Below, piece by piece: positions 17,935 through 25,590 of a DNA stretch of 38,092 nt (the first letter of the stretch is position 1; every line of letters begins with the position of its first letter). Below the pieces are notes generated by a model, which was not told the DNA's origin, did not search any database, and saw only the letters and a list, made by a program, of their open reading frames with translations. The stretch is from an uncultured Eubacteriales bacterium (GTDB taxonomy: Bacteria; Bacillota; Clostridia; Christensenellales; Aristaeellaceae). A program made the translations under genes and the position numbers. The stretch lies in assembly GCA_900315675.1 (NCBI GenBank), contig OMZY01000026.1, positions 1 through 38,092 on the forward strand, in the 5' to 3' direction.

Positions 17935-18017
17935 GGGGTTCACTCTCCTTTATGGGCATGATTATAGCAGAAACCTGAGAGAAAAAGAAAGACGAGCCGG
18001 CGCCGAATGCCGGGACC

Positions 18018-18116
18018 ATGAAAAACATTTTCCTTTGGACTTGCCTGATGACCCTGTGCGCAGGTATACTTGCTGTATTAACAGCGAGGATTCCTTTCAA
18101 AAAGAGAAGGAAGTAA
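18018..18116 (+). CDS. Possible 32-residue membrane peptide
   Basis: A short frame reads MKNIFLWTCLMTLCAGILAV, then a basic tail FKKRRK before TAA. It has one plausible transmembrane helix and a positive-inside end. There is no clear ribosome binding site, and a possible promoter for the sortase lies inside it, so it may be chance. It ends 15 bp before the sortase start. Confidence 0.25.
   Translation: MKNIFLWTCLMTLCAGILAVLTARIPFKKRRK
18041..18070 (+). promoter_or_regulatory. Candidate sortase promoter
   Basis: TTGCCT (18041-18046), 18-bp spacer, TATACT (18065-18070), about 60 bp before the sortase start codon. Modest match to consensus. Confidence 0.35.
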
Positions 18117-18131
18117 AAGAGGGACAGGGGC

Positions 18132-19097
18132 ATGCCGTATTATCCGGAGAGAAGACCGGATCCGTATGCAGAAGAACAGAAGCGGATCGCGGAAGCCGCG
18201 GCGCAAAGCAAGCGCCGCAGGCTTGCTCTTGTTGCGGTATTTTCCCTGATTATTGTCTACAGCCTGATCCGCCTGATTGCGTACGGCGTGGAATATTTCT
18301 CCTCACGGGAGACAAGCCAGGCACTGTATGAACTGTACGAAGAACCCACTGAAGTGATTGCAGCCGTTCCGACCGCGGCCCCAACGGCTGTGCCCGTGAC
18401 TGAGGTACCGGTGCAGGCAATGAGCACCCCGGAACCGGAACCGACACAGTCCGTTTACCTGCCGCCGGTTCCCTATCCGGACAATCCGGACTGGAAGATC
18501 TCTGAACGCTTCCGGAAACTGAAAAAGAAAAGCAGTTATATTATCGGTTGGCTCAGCATGGATGCCCTGGAAGAAGCTGTGGTGCTGAAGGACAATACGT
18601 TTTTCCTGACGCACGACGTGTACGGAAAAAAGAACGCGAACGGCGCGATTTTTGCGGATTCCGGTCTCAATCTCATGACAAGGCCTTATACGATCTTTCT
18701 TTTCGGACATAACATGAAGAGCGGAAACATGTTCGGAAGACTGAAGAAATACAAGGAAAGCGCCTATTACTTTAAGCACAGGATCATCACGTTTGACAGC
18801 GAGTATGAGGACGGACAATACGCGGTGTTTGCCGTGGCGGATATCAACACGGAACCCGGAACACCGACCTATTACAACCTGTGGTCCCTGGAGTCCAACC
18901 GTATTGATGAACGGGAAGAGGCGCTGAACAAGCTGCTGTCCCGCTCGGTCCATGCCAACATGCTGGACGTGCAGCCGGATGAGCAGCTGCTGGTGCTGGT
19001 GACATGCGACCATAAGGAAACAGACCGGCTGGTGGTTGCAGCCAGGCGCCTGAGAGACGGGGAATCGGAGAATCACCTGACGCTTCCGGTTCGCTGA
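18132..19097 (+). CDS. Class B-like sortase
   Basis: A 321-residue membrane-anchored transpeptidase that attaches proteins to the cell wall. A basic N-terminus precedes one transmembrane helix (about residues 31-52, LALVAVFSLIIVYSLIRLIA), then a Pro/Thr/Ala-rich linker with TAAPTAVPVTEVP, and a sortase domain from about residue 125. The catalytic His is in FLFGHNMKSGNMF, the Cys in LVLVTCDHKETDR, and the Arg in DRLVVAARR. The spacing and GHNM motif fit class B. No sorting-signal substrate or pilin gene lies nearby in this window, so its targets are unknown. Confidence 0.88.
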   Translation: MPYYPERRPDPYAEEQKRIAEAAAQSKRRRLALVAVFSLIIVYSLIRLIAYGVEYFSSRETSQALYELYEEPTEVIAAVPTAAPTAVPVTEVPVQAMSTPEPEPTQSVYLPPVPYPDNPDWKISERFRKLKKKSSYIIGWLSMDALEEAVVLKDNTFFLTHDVYGKKNANGAIFADSGLNLMTRPYTIFLFGHNMKSGNMFGRLKKYKESAYYFKHRIITFDSEYEDGQYAVFAVADINTEPGTPTYYNLWSLESNRIDEREEALNKLLSRSVHANMLDVQPDEQLLVLVTCDHKETDRLVVAARRLRDGESENHLTLPVR

Positions 19098-19138
19098 ACA
19101 GCATTTTTCAATGGATACAAAGCTTGTGAAAAAAGTGC

Positions 19139-19167
19139 TTTACAAAGCGGAAAAGATGTGATAAGAT
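19139..19167 (+). promoter_or_regulatory. Promoter of tRNA-Ala(GGC)
   Basis: TTTACA (19139-19144), 17-bp spacer, TAAGAT (19162-19167), 12 bp before the tRNA. Confidence 0.7.
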
Positions 19168-19178
19168 ATCCGCTGTTC

Positions 19179-19251
19179 GGGGCATTAGCGCAGTTGGTAG
19201 CGCACAACACTGGCAGTGTTGGGGTCAGGAGTTCGAATCTCCTATGCTCCA
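19179..19251 (+). tRNA. tRNA-Ala (anticodon GGC)
   Basis: A 73-nt cloverleaf: acceptor GGGGCAT/ATGCTCC with the G3-U70 pair, D-arm GCGCAGTTGGTAGCGC, anticodon stem CAACA/TGTTG with loop CTGGCAG (anticodon GGC, reading GCC and GCU), T-arm AGGAG-TTCGAAT-CTCCT, discriminator A, no encoded CCA. Followed at once by a terminator. Confidence 0.95.
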
Positions 19252-19255
19252 CATC

Positions 19256-19292
19256 AAAACCCGGAATCACCTTTACGGTGGTTCCGGGTTTT
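19256..19292 (+). terminator. Terminator of tRNA-Ala(GGC)
   Basis: Long stem AAAACCCGGAA(T)CACC / GGTG(G)TTCCGGGTTTT with a short loop, then TTTTGACTTTT overlapping. A near-identical hairpin recurs at 25545-25578. Confidence 0.85.
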
Positions 19293-19365
19293 GACTTTTG
19301 GATCATCGTCGATTCGGAACTCCTGACTCGAGAACACTGTCAGCGGCAGTGGAGGGGGAAAGCCG

Positions 19366-19406
19366 CCGAGGACCTCCAGTGGAGGAAATCTCGTCGGCGG
19401 CTTTCT
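19366..19406. repeat. Large nested hairpin
   Basis: AAGCCGCCGA (near 19368-19377) pairs with TCGTCGGCGGCTT (19391-19404), enclosing CCTCCAGTGGAGG. It adjoins the dispersed repeat at 19417-19459. No coding frame or T-run is associated with it. Confidence 0.6.
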
Positions 19407-19416
19407 CAACCGAAAC

Positions 19417-19459
19417 GAGCGAGCTCCACAGTGTGGAGTCGCGACGATTGAGGTTGCGG
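19417..19459 (-). repeat. Dispersed 43-bp repeat, copy 1
   Basis: The reverse complement matches 37749-37791 at 39 of 43 positions and contains the palindrome CTCCACACTGTGGAG. The similarity continues a little further as a TTTCG(G/A)TTGA segment. Confidence 0.8.
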
Positions 19460-19461
19460 AA

Positions 19462-19478
19462 CAGGAGTTCGAATCTCC
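19462..19478 (+). repeat. Duplicate of the tRNA-Ala T-arm
   Basis: CAGGAGTTCGAATCTCC is identical to 19226-19242 inside tRNA-Ala(GGC), 236 bp downstream of it. The rest of the tRNA 3' end is not conserved. The following sequence to 19600 (with two GTGTACCG words) holds no gene. Looks like an old attachment-site scar. Confidence 0.6.
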
Positions 19479-19677
19479 GGGCAGGAGACCAGAAAAGTAT
19501 GTTTTTGTGTACCGAATGTGTACCGGATTCATGAAAATGATTATAAATTTATACCGGTGTGAAATTATACTGATCTGAAAATCGTTCAATCAATGTGGGC
19601 ATATAAGACTGAAATGATATAATGGAGCCGGACAGCTGCAGACACTTTGAAATATTATGATGAGGGAGCTGTGACCA

Positions 19678-21267
19678 ATGAAAAGAGTTCTTGTATTGCT
19701 TCTTATTTGCCTGGCATTAGCAGGACTCACTTCTGCAGAAGAAAAACCGGAACAGATACTTACTTCGGATGCACAGTCATTTCTTTTGCCTATGCCGGAT
19801 ATGAACGGCAAATGGGGGTACATTAACAGCGAGGGACAGTTTGTCATTTTCCCCCAGTTTGACTATGCTTCTGAATTCAGGGGATACTATGCGGCCGTTG
19901 GCGTTAAACGGGATGAAGACGATGATGATTACCATGAAGGGATCATTGACAGGAGTGGCAGTTTTGTTCTGGAACCTTTCTACATCATTGATGCGGGGTA
20001 TGACGGAGCTTATTATGGAGGGAAAGATACCGGGATCTGGCTTGTATTGCGAAAAGCGGATGAAACTGAAGATTCGAACGGAATAATGGGTTTTTTTGAT
20101 ATCCCATCCGGCCACTTTTCCGGATTTCATTGGTCTGATATATGGCATTGGTGCTCTGAAAGTCATCTGATCCCCGTGATGGACAACGAATGCAGAGTGG
20201 GTTATGCAGAACGGTCTTCCGGGGAAATGGTGATCCCATGCCGATATGACTTTGTTGATCCTTCCAACTTCTACGGAGGTGTGGCTGCAGTCTGCCTGAT
20301 TTCGGATGATGAAGACGAGGAAAATGAGGGGTGCATCATCCTGATCGACGAGGCAGGCAGAGAAATTACCTTGCCGGAAGGAATTCATGCTGTGCAATAT
20401 GAAGGAGCATTTGATGACCGTGTACTGGTCATTAATGATGAAGGTTTATATGGTTTTACGGATTCCCAAGGAAATATCGTTATCGAACCGCAGTTTATTG
20501 ATGCCGGGCATTTTTACAAAGGCCGGGCAGCAGTGGGATTTCAGACAGATGAATATGGATTTATTGACACAACCGGTACTGTGACAGAGCGCGGATTGAA
20601 GAACAAACCGGATTGGGAAGATGATTACAGTGATGGGATAACCTATGAAGTAGACGATAAAGCAGGAAACAACATTGTTATTGTAAAAAAATACTGTGAT
20701 GATAAAGAAGAGCCTGAAGCATATGGATTCTATGACAAGCAGAGCGGCTTTTTGCAGATGCCGATGTATGAAGAAATATCCGAATACACGGATCGGGATG
20801 AACCACTGATCGCCGTATGCCAGAATCAGCACTGGGGATTCTGCAAAAGAGACAGCGGGGAACTGGTGATTCCGTGTGTTTATGATGATGTGGATGATTA
20901 TGTGAACGGATTCGCAATCGGTTCGAGCGGTGAACAGGATGATATGTTTTTTGCTGATCAATACGAGTTATTTGATCGGGAAGGAAAGGTTGTTTCGTTT
21001 CCGGACGGCATGAATCCGGTGGATCTTCTCAGGGCGGATGAAGTATGGTTTGATCAGGAAGGGAATGTTATTCCATTTTCGGATGGAATCCATTCGGTAG
21101 ATCTTCTCGGTATAGATACTATAGTACTGATTATGCAAAGAACCGATACGGGTTATCTGTTTGGCCTTGGAAGCATAGACGGAAGTATTATTCTGGAACC
21201 GTATGCTGCGTATTGGGGTGATATATATGAAGAACTTGGCGTTGATGGATATTTGCCGGGAGGTTAA
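19678..21267 (+). CDS. Secreted WG-repeat protein
   Basis: A 529-residue protein with a signal peptide (MKRVLVLLLICLALAGLTSA, cleaved near residue 20; no lipobox Cys). The mature part is built of WG/KWGYI-type beta repeats: GKWGYINSEGQFVIFPQFDYAS, GYAERSSGEMVIPCRYDFVD, LYGFTDSQGNIVIEPQFIDA, EYGFIDTTG, AYGFYDKQSGFLQMPMYEEI, HWGFCKRDSGELVIPCVYDD and weaker copies. Such repeats usually form cell-surface or periplasmic binding scaffolds. Very acidic (EDDDDYH, DDEDEEN). Lower GC and more A/T codons than its neighbours. GAGGGAG lies upstream of ATG 19678. Ligand unknown. Confidence 0.8.
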   Translation: MKRVLVLLLICLALAGLTSAEEKPEQILTSDAQSFLLPMPDMNGKWGYINSEGQFVIFPQFDYASEFRGYYAAVGVKRDEDDDDYHEGIIDRSGSFVLEPFYIIDAGYDGAYYGGKDTGIWLVLRKADETEDSNGIMGFFDIPSGHFSGFHWSDIWHWCSESHLIPVMDNECRVGYAERSSGEMVIPCRYDFVDPSNFYGGVAAVCLISDDEDEENEGCIILIDEAGREITLPEGIHAVQYEGAFDDRVLVINDEGLYGFTDSQGNIVIEPQFIDAGHFYKGRAAVGFQTDEYGFIDTTGTVTERGLKNKPDWEDDYSDGITYEVDDKAGNNIVIVKKYCDDKEEPEAYGFYDKQSGFLQMPMYEEISEYTDRDEPLIAVCQNQHWGFCKRDSGELVIPCVYDDVDDYVNGFAIGSSGEQDDMFFADQYELFDREGKVVSFPDGMNPVDLLRADEVWFDQEGNVIPFSDGIHSVDLLGIDTIVLIMQRTDTGYLFGLGSIDGSIILEPYAAYWGDIYEELGVDGYLPGG

Positions 21268-21284
21268 GGACAGGAGCTTAATAC

Positions 21285-21402
21285 AATGAACAATTAACAA
21301 TTAACAATGAACAATTATCCGCTGCGGCGGAGGAGACAGTGTCGTCGCTTCTGCGACGACAAATGCATAATTCATAATTCAGAATGCAGAATGATATAGT
21401 GT
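21285..21402. repeat. Word arrays and hairpin in the intergenic region
   Basis: The 330-bp gap after the WG protein holds AACAATTAACAATTAACAATG words (21290-21315), a perfect hairpin GTCGTCGC-TTCT-GCGACGAC (21342-21361), and AATTCATAATTCAGAATG words (21367-21390). Same style as the arrays at 11.6-14.9 kb. No gene is seen here. Confidence 0.6.
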
Positions 21403-21445
21403 TTCCGCTTGTGTTGAACATTTCTGACTTTATCAGAACAGAACT

Positions 21446-21474
21446 CCGGACCGCCATCGCCGGTCCGGTTTTTT
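21446..21474 (+). terminator. Intrinsic terminator
   Basis: CCGGACC / GGTCCGG stem with a 9-nt loop that can extend by pairing GC with GC, followed by six T. It separates the WG-repeat gene from the ABC operon. Confidence 0.85.
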
Positions 21475-21598
21475 ATTCTCCTGATCCGGCATTTCATGTA
21501 TGCGATCCGGCAACATACGTCAGGAGATATTGAACGGGGTACGGCTTTCTGTTAAGGTTTGCTGCGTTGAGAAAATGTATGCCTAAGGAGGAAGCAAC

Positions 21599-22444
21599 AT
21601 GATTCAATGCAGCGGTATCACGAAATCCTTTACGGATAAGAAGGTGCTGTCCGGCATCAGCTTTGATATCCCGGACGGACAGATTTTCGGTCTCCTCGGT
21701 CCGTCAGGCGCGGGCAAAACCACCCTGATCAAGATCCTGACCGGACAGCTTGCGTTTGACGAGGGATCGGCCATGATCCTCCAGAAAAACGTAAGGCGCC
21801 TTACGGGAGAGGATAAGAAGAAGATCGGCATTATGATGGACCAGTTCGGCGTATACGAGCGGCTGTCCTGCTATGACAACCTGAAGGTGTTTGCGGACAT
21901 CTACGGTACCCCGAAGGAAAAGATCATGGAAACCCTGAGACTGGTAGGACTGGAGGATTCCGCAAAGAAGCCCGCTTCCAGCCTGTCCAAGGGTATGCGG
22001 GTCCGGCTCCAGCTGGCACGGGTGTTCATGGTTTCCCCGGAAATCATCTTCCTGGATGAGCCCACAACGGGCCTGGATCCGATGACGATGAAACAGATCC
22101 ACAGGATCATCCTGGACAAGAAAAAGCACGGCTGCACCATCTTCCTCACGACCCACAACATGGAGGAAGCGGCCAAGCTCTGTGACACCGTCGCCCTGCT
22201 GAATGAAGGCGTGATCGTGGACACGGGAGCTCCGGAAGAAATCTGCCGCCGGTTTAACCACCAGAAGAAGATCGTCCTTCACCTGAAGACAGGTGAGGAC
22301 AGGGAACTGTCCCACAGCAGGGAATCCGCGGCTGAGATCAGCAAGCTGCTGGAGGAGGAAAAGGTGGAAACCATCCATTCTTCAGAGCCGACGCTGGAGA
22401 CCGTATTCCTGGAACTGACCGGAAGAAAACTGGAGGAAGAGTGA
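21599..22444 (+). CDS. ABC transporter ATP-binding protein
   Basis: A 281-residue ATPase of an ABC-2-type exporter. Walker A is GPSGAGKT (residues 34-41), the signature is LSKGMRVRLQLARVF, Walker B is IIFLDEPTTGLD, and the H-loop is LTTHNME. A C-terminal extension (about 225-281) follows the core. AAGGAGG lies 7 nt before ATG 21599. First gene of a four-gene unit with a permease, a LytTR regulator and a DUF3021 protein. This layout is common for exporters that respond to peptides or envelope stress in Clostridia. Confidence 0.93.
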   Translation: MIQCSGITKSFTDKKVLSGISFDIPDGQIFGLLGPSGAGKTTLIKILTGQLAFDEGSAMILQKNVRRLTGEDKKKIGIMMDQFGVYERLSCYDNLKVFADIYGTPKEKIMETLRLVGLEDSAKKPASSLSKGMRVRLQLARVFMVSPEIIFLDEPTTGLDPMTMKQIHRIILDKKKHGCTIFLTTHNMEEAAKLCDTVALLNEGVIVDTGAPEEICRRFNHQKKIVLHLKTGEDRELSHSRESAAEISKLLEEEKVETIHSSEPTLETVFLELTGRKLEEE

Positions 22445-22446
22445 GC

Positions 22447-23133
22447 ATGAATAATATTCTTGTTATGATCAGAAAGCAGATGAAGGATACCTTCAAAAAC
22501 AAGGCGGTCCTGATTCAGCTGATACTGCTGCCGGTGGTTGCATTCGTGCTGGAACGGGTCATCAGGCCGGAAGGAGTACCGGAACTGATGTACACCAAAA
22601 TGTTTGCCGCCATGTATATGGCCATGGCGCCCCTGACCGCAATGTCTTCCATTATCGCGGAGGAAAAAGAGAAGAACACCCTCCGGGTGCTGATGATGTC
22701 CAACGTAAAGCCTGGGCAGTACCTGACGGGTATCGGCGCCTATGTATGGATCATCAGCATGATCGGTTCCGTATTGTTTGCCATTTCCTTCCCGGCGGCT
22801 GAGATGCCCTTCTTCTTCCTGGTGATGGGCGCGGGCTTCATTATTTCCATTGTGATCGGCGCCGTGATCGGTATTGCCTCAAAGAACCAGATGTCCGCCA
22901 CTTCCATAGGAGCTATGGCGATGATCATCCTTTCTTTCATTCCGATGTTTGCCATGTTCAATGACGGAATCGGAAAGGTGGCCAGGTTCCTTTACACCCA
23001 GCAGACCCGGTTCCTTCTTGACGCTATGTCCTTTGCTGAAATAAAATGGGATGGAGCTGCCATCCTGGCGGCGAATGCTGTCCTGGCGGTGGTGATGTTC
23101 TTTATCGCCTTCAGGAAAAAAGGACTGGAGTAA
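22447..23133 (+). CDS. ABC-2 type permease
   Basis: About 228 residues with six hydrophobic segments (for example AVLIQLILLPVVAFVLE, MYMAMAPLTAMSSIIA, YVWIISMIGSVLFAISF, FFLVMGAGFIISIVIGAVIG, GAMAMIILSFIPMFAMF and ILAANAVLAVVMFFIAF). EEKEKNTLRVLMMSNVKP between helices 2 and 3 is the usual coupling-loop sequence of ABC-2 permeases. GTG 22441 overlaps the ATPase stop; I prefer ATG 22447, with GGAGG about 10 nt upstream. Works with the ATPase at 21599. Confidence 0.88.
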   Translation: MNNILVMIRKQMKDTFKNKAVLIQLILLPVVAFVLERVIRPEGVPELMYTKMFAAMYMAMAPLTAMSSIIAEEKEKNTLRVLMMSNVKPGQYLTGIGAYVWIISMIGSVLFAISFPAAEMPFFFLVMGAGFIISIVIGAVIGIASKNQMSATSIGAMAMIILSFIPMFAMFNDGIGKVARFLYTQQTRFLLDAMSFAEIKWDGAAILAANAVLAVVMFFIAFRKKGLE

Positions 23134-23574
23134 ATGAGGATAGATATCGACATCAACGATCAGTATCCTGATACATCCGTGACAATCCATGCCCCAAGGT
23201 TGTCCCAGGATATAGAGAAGATGATCGCCATGATGCGGATGCTGGATATGCAGATCAGCGCGGAGAGGAACGGGGAAACCTACATCCTGGACGCCAACCA
23301 GATCCTGTATATCGAAGCGGTGGAGCGAAAAACCTTCATCTATACAGAGACGGATATGTATGAGTCGGAACTGAAACTGTATGAGGTGGAGGAGCAGCTT
23401 CTCGAAAGGGATTTCCTGCGGATCAGCAAACAGAGCATCGTCAACCTGAGGATGATCAAGAGCCTGAAAGCCGATATCAACCGAAAGATCAAGCTGACAC
23501 TGAAAAACGGGGAACAGATCATGGTTTCCCGGATGTACGCCGACGAGCTGCGCGCAAAGCTGGGGGTGAGGTAA
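23134..23574 (+). CDS. LytTR DNA-binding regulator without receiver domain
   Basis: A 146-residue protein. Residues about 50-145 form a LytTR domain: ILYIEAVERKTFIYTETDMYE, LLERDFLRISKQSIVNLRMIKSL and KLTLKNGEQIMVSRMYADELRAKL are the typical strands. The N-terminal 45 residues are not a phospho-receiver, so it is not controlled by a histidine kinase in the usual way. It follows the permease stop directly and is 1 bp before the DUF3021 gene. Probably regulates this operon; that role is inferred from the conserved neighbourhood. Confidence 0.88.
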   Translation: MRIDIDINDQYPDTSVTIHAPRLSQDIEKMIAMMRMLDMQISAERNGETYILDANQILYIEAVERKTFIYTETDMYESELKLYEVEEQLLERDFLRISKQSIVNLRMIKSLKADINRKIKLTLKNGEQIMVSRMYADELRAKLGVR

Positions 23575-23575
23575 G

Positions 23576-24055
23576 ATGAAAGAGAAAATGAAATACCTCA
23601 ACTGGCTTATCAAGGAAATCATGGCAAGCTTCGGAGGGGGCATCGTGACGCTCGCCCTGATGAGCTATCTGCTGGGAGACGGTGCGGCAGAGTTCAGTCC
23701 AGTATTCGGCCTCGGGAAGCGCGGCATACCGCTCGAGATCGTGGTGCAGTTCCTGCTGCTCGCAGCCTTCTCCGTCATTGTGAAAGACGTGTTCATGACG
23801 GACCGGTGGATCAAGAACATGAGCGTCTTCCTGCGGAAAACCCTCTATTTCTTCGTGATTATCCTGGGCGTATTCATTATGAGCCGCCTGTTCAAATGGT
23901 TCCCGGCAGACGCGGCCAGGGCCTGGATTTTCTTCGGTGCATTCTTCGCGGCAGCTATGGTTATCATGACCATACTGACCCGAACAAAGGAAATATCGGA
24001 GAACAATAAGCTGCAGGAAGCGCTGGAAAAATACAAGAAAAGGGAAAAGAAGTAA
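23576..24055 (+). CDS. DUF3021 family membrane protein
   Basis: A 159-residue protein with four hydrophobic helices (IVTLALMSYLLG; IVVQFLLLAAFSVIV; LYFFVIILGVFIM; WIFFGAFFAAAMVIMTILT) and a basic, charged C-terminal helix ending in KKREKK. It matches the DUF3021 group that is regularly encoded beside LytTR regulators, where it is thought to restrain the regulator at the membrane. Last gene of the operon; a strong hairpin follows 8 bp later. Confidence 0.82.
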   Translation: MKEKMKYLNWLIKEIMASFGGGIVTLALMSYLLGDGAAEFSPVFGLGKRGIPLEIVVQFLLLAAFSVIVKDVFMTDRWIKNMSVFLRKTLYFFVIILGVFIMSRLFKWFPADAARAWIFFGAFFAAAMVIMTILTRTKEISENNKLQEALEKYKKREKK

Positions 24056-24062
24056 TGATGAG

Positions 24063-24089
24063 GCAGCGGAGCGGAAGCTCCGCTGCATT
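24063..24089 (+). terminator. Probable terminator of the ABC/LytTR operon
   Basis: Perfect 10-bp stem GCAGCGGAGC / GCTCCGCTGC with loop GGAA; only a weak ATTTG follows, so termination may be partial. Confidence 0.55.
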
Positions 24090-24092
24090 TGC

Positions 24093-24146
24093 CTTCGGCA
24101 TAGTAAGGGATCTCTCGACTTCGCTCGAGATGACAGCCTTTATTCA
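24093..24146. repeat. Dispersed CTCGACTTCGCTCGAG-type element
   Basis: The segment GGATCTCTCGACTTCGCTCG, followed by AGATGACA, carries the inverted repeat CTCGA/TCGAG. It is the same class of element as 13470-13500 in opposite orientation. It lies in the 214-bp gap before the Card1-like gene. Confidence 0.6.
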
Positions 24147-24269
24147 ATGCTGCATGCACGGCCTGAGTCAGTATATTGCCTTGCTCGCAATACCTGGCAT
24201 ATGCTACAATCCAGACAGGTATAAACCGTTATTACAACAGGAGATCAGGAAAAGAGAAAGGCATTACGG

Positions 24270-25442
24270 ATGGAAGCAAAGACACTGGTTGAACTGTTTG
24301 ACGAGCGGCCGCTGGAAAACGTACTGGGCGTGGAGATTTTCCGCCCGGAAAAGGTGATCTACATCTGCCCGGAGGGAACGCCGGAACACGCGGAAAAACA
24401 GCTGTCGGATTATTTTGCCCACCGGGGCGTCCGGACAGAAACGGAATTCCTGCGGGTGAATGTTTATGATACACAGGAAATCCTGCAGGTGTTCCGGAAG
24501 GTGCTGCAGCAGTATCCGGAATCCGTGATGGACATTACCGGCGGAACGGACGCCGTGCTGTTCGCGGCCGGACTGGCCTGCGCGGAAGCGAAGATCCCGG
24601 TGGTCACCTACAGCCGGACGCAAAATAAATTCTATAACATCCAGAACGCGCCTTCCGCCCATGCTTTCCCGTGTGAGATTACCTTCTCCGTGGAGGACTG
24701 TTTCCTGATGGCCGGCGGATCCATGCGCAAGGGCCGGGTGGATAACAGCATCCTGTCCCGATATATGGAGGATATTGATCCCTTCTTCGAAATATTCCTC
24801 AAGTACCGCCGGAAGTGGGATAAGATCGTGACCTACATCCAGCGCGTATCAGCCGCACGGGAGGACGGAACCTATTCCCTGAGCGTGCAGGGAGACTATA
24901 CGGTCAAGGGCGAGCAGGGAGCCCGGCTGACGGCGCCGGAGGAAGCGCTCCGGGACCTGGAAAAGATCCGGATGATCTCGGGATTGAAGATCGTGCCGGA
25001 GGAGAGCGTGGAGTTCTATTTCCGGGATCCGCAGGTCCGGGCCTGGCTGCGGGACGTGGGCAGCGTACTGGAACTGTATATCTACAAAGCCTGCCTGGAT
25101 ACCGGCATGTTCAACGACGTACGGACCAGCGCGGTGGTGGACTGGAACGGGGATGACCGGGACAACGCGGTGTCCAACGAGCTGGACGTGATGTGCACCC
25201 AGGGCATTACACCGGTATTTATCAGCTGTAAGACCTGCATGATCCGGACCGAGGCGCTGAACGAGCTGGCAGTGCTGCGGGACCGTTTCGGCGGGGAGAT
25301 CGCCCGGGCGGCCATTGTGACGGCGGAACCGGCGGGGGCGTCCGCACGGAACCGGGCGGCGGAACTGAACATCCGCATTATCGACCTGAACGACCTGGAG
25401 GAAGGAACTATCGGGGAGAGCATAAGGAGCCTTATGAAATAA
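24270..25442 (+). CDS. Card1/Can2-like CARF nuclease (DUF1887)
   Basis: A 390-residue protein with two parts. Residues 1-145 form a CARF-type Rossmann domain with the ligand loop MDITGGTDAVLFAAGLACAE (87-106) and VVTYSRTQNKFYNI. Residues about 255-385 form a PD-(D/E)XK-like nuclease with E268 in SVLELYIYKA, D306 in NELDV and FISCKT (318-322). This matches the DUF1887 family that includes Card1 and Can2, nucleases activated by cyclic tetra-adenylate during type III CRISPR defence, which cut single-stranded DNA and RNA. No cas gene or CRISPR array lies within the window. GAAAGG is 8 nt before ATG 24270. Likely a stand-alone gene. Confidence 0.88.
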   Translation: MEAKTLVELFDERPLENVLGVEIFRPEKVIYICPEGTPEHAEKQLSDYFAHRGVRTETEFLRVNVYDTQEILQVFRKVLQQYPESVMDITGGTDAVLFAAGLACAEAKIPVVTYSRTQNKFYNIQNAPSAHAFPCEITFSVEDCFLMAGGSMRKGRVDNSILSRYMEDIDPFFEIFLKYRRKWDKIVTYIQRVSAAREDGTYSLSVQGDYTVKGEQGARLTAPEEALRDLEKIRMISGLKIVPEESVEFYFRDPQVRAWLRDVGSVLELYIYKACLDTGMFNDVRTSAVVDWNGDDRDNAVSNELDVMCTQGITPVFISCKTCMIRTEALNELAVLRDRFGGEIARAAIVTAEPAGASARNRAAELNIRIIDLNDLEEGTIGESIRSLMK

Positions 25443-25475
25443 TGAAAAATGAAGAATGAAAAATGAAGAATTTCA
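25443..25475. repeat. A-rich word array after the Card1-like gene
   Basis: GAAAAATGAAGAAT repeated about two and a half times (25443-25472). Together with the terminator at 25545 it fills the 148-bp gap to the minus-strand DinB-like gene. Confidence 0.5.
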
Positions 25476-25544
25476 GATACTTTCTTCGCAGGAGTAATAC
25501 ATGTCCGGCACAAATGAAGAGAGTATGAAAAACAGTTATAAAAG

Positions 25545-25585
25545 AACCCGGAATCACCGTGAAGGTGGTTCCGGGTTTTGGTTTT
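25545..25585. terminator. Bidirectional terminator
   Basis: Stem AACCCGGAATCACC / GGTGGTTCCGGGTT with loop GTGAA, followed on plus by TTTTGGTTTT and on minus by TTCTTTT. It is nearly identical in sequence to the terminator at 19256-19292. Confidence 0.8.
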
Positions 25586-25590
25586 GGGGG

